Notes under the pieces: model-generated
What the model was told of the DNA's origin: nothing
The model's database searches: none
Seen by the model: the letters and a program-made list of their open reading frames with translations, nothing else
In this document: piece after piece, positions 15,481-15,625 of the stretch
Layout: the number at the start of each line of letters is the position of its first letter
Numbering within the stretch: the stretch's first letter is position 1
Made by a program: the position numbers and the translations under genes
DNA from: RGIG6353 sp045594565
Lineage (GTDB): Bacteria > Bacillota > Clostridia > Oscillospirales > SIG627
Reading direction: 5' to 3'
Length of the DNA: 15,625 nt
Assembly (NCBI GenBank): GCA_045594565.1
Contig: JAZNYT010000090.1
Span: 1-15,625 of the forward strand

Positions 15481-15566
15481 GAGGCGGTTTTTTTCGAGTT
15501 AAAATATAAATTTTGTAAAATTGCACAAAAATCGATATAATAATATATCATACTTTTTTTCACATC

Positions 15567-15595
15567 AAAAAAACCCCCGATTTTAAGGGGGTTTT
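15567..15595 (-). terminator. Intrinsic terminator of a gene beyond the right edge
   Basis: Minus-strand AAAACCCCC and GGGGGTTTT form a 9-base stem with an 8-base loop, followed by further T residues. It insulates the sugar operon from leftward transcription entering from outside the window. The plus strand also has T residues after the stem, so it may work in both directions, though no rightward gene is seen here. Confidence 0.85.
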
Positions 15596-15625
15596 CAAGG
15601 TTTTTTTACTTTGTGGTTTATAAGT

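Larger units (their letters stand above)
15195..15625. other. 431-base non-coding region at the right edge
   Basis: This region holds the operon promoter, its leader, repeats and the terminator of a preceding gene. No open frame here has a ribosome site. The part at 15421-15560 is strongly A+T-rich. The last 30 bases could include the 3' end of a gene transcribed leftwards from beyond the window, but too little is present to call it. Confidence 0.8.

Noticed and set aside
1..15625. CRISPR arrays, insertion sequences, tRNA or rRNA genes, phage genes.
   Set aside because: No regularly spaced repeats, transposase motifs, cloverleaf-like segments or rRNA-like stretches were seen, and all gene space is filled by the nine genes listed.

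Overview
The window looks like a chromosomal segment from a Gram-positive, low-to-moderate G+C member of the Bacillota, most likely the class Clostridia. The reasons are strong AGGAGG-type ribosome binding sites, sigma-A promoters, short A-rich intergenic spacers, compact intrinsic terminators, Sec signal peptides, and carbohydrate ABC permeases without their own ATPase. Every supported gene is on the minus strand, so the window is transcribed from right to left.

Region A (15195-15625) is a 431-base non-coding stretch. It holds an intrinsic terminator for a gene off the right edge, a near-consensus sigma-A promoter (TTGACA, 17-base spacer, TATACT), and a leader of about 180 bases with several short direct and inverted repeats. 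Region B (3058-15194) is a seven-gene transcription unit of about 12 kb. In order it encodes: a 1077-residue secreted solute-binding protein with two carbohydrate-binding-like modules at its N-terminus; a MalF-like and a MalG-like permease; a secreted NHL propeller / TPR / Yip1 membrane protein; a 940-residue secreted DUF5696-type protein with a glycosidase-like core; and a second MalF-like and MalG-like permease pair. The gaps inside the unit are 1 to 40 bases, none holds a terminator, and a good terminator follows the last gene.

Region C (1333-2952) is a divergent class III PLP-dependent aminotransferase with its own -10 element and terminator. Region D (2-1322) is an AI-2E/PerM/YtvI-family membrane transporter with a GTG start, its own promoter and its own terminator.

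The likely theme of region B is capture, surface processing and import of a glycan. The binding protein would bind a polymer or large oligosaccharide, the DUF5696 protein would cleave or hold it, and two permease heterodimers would import products using a shared ATPase encoded elsewhere. The NHL-TPR-Yip1 protein would act as a membrane scaffold or sensor. The substrate cannot be read from the sequence. The unusual points are two permease pairs with one recognisable binding protein, the absence of a lipobox on any of the three secreted proteins, and the NHL-TPR-Yip1 protein inside a sugar transport operon.
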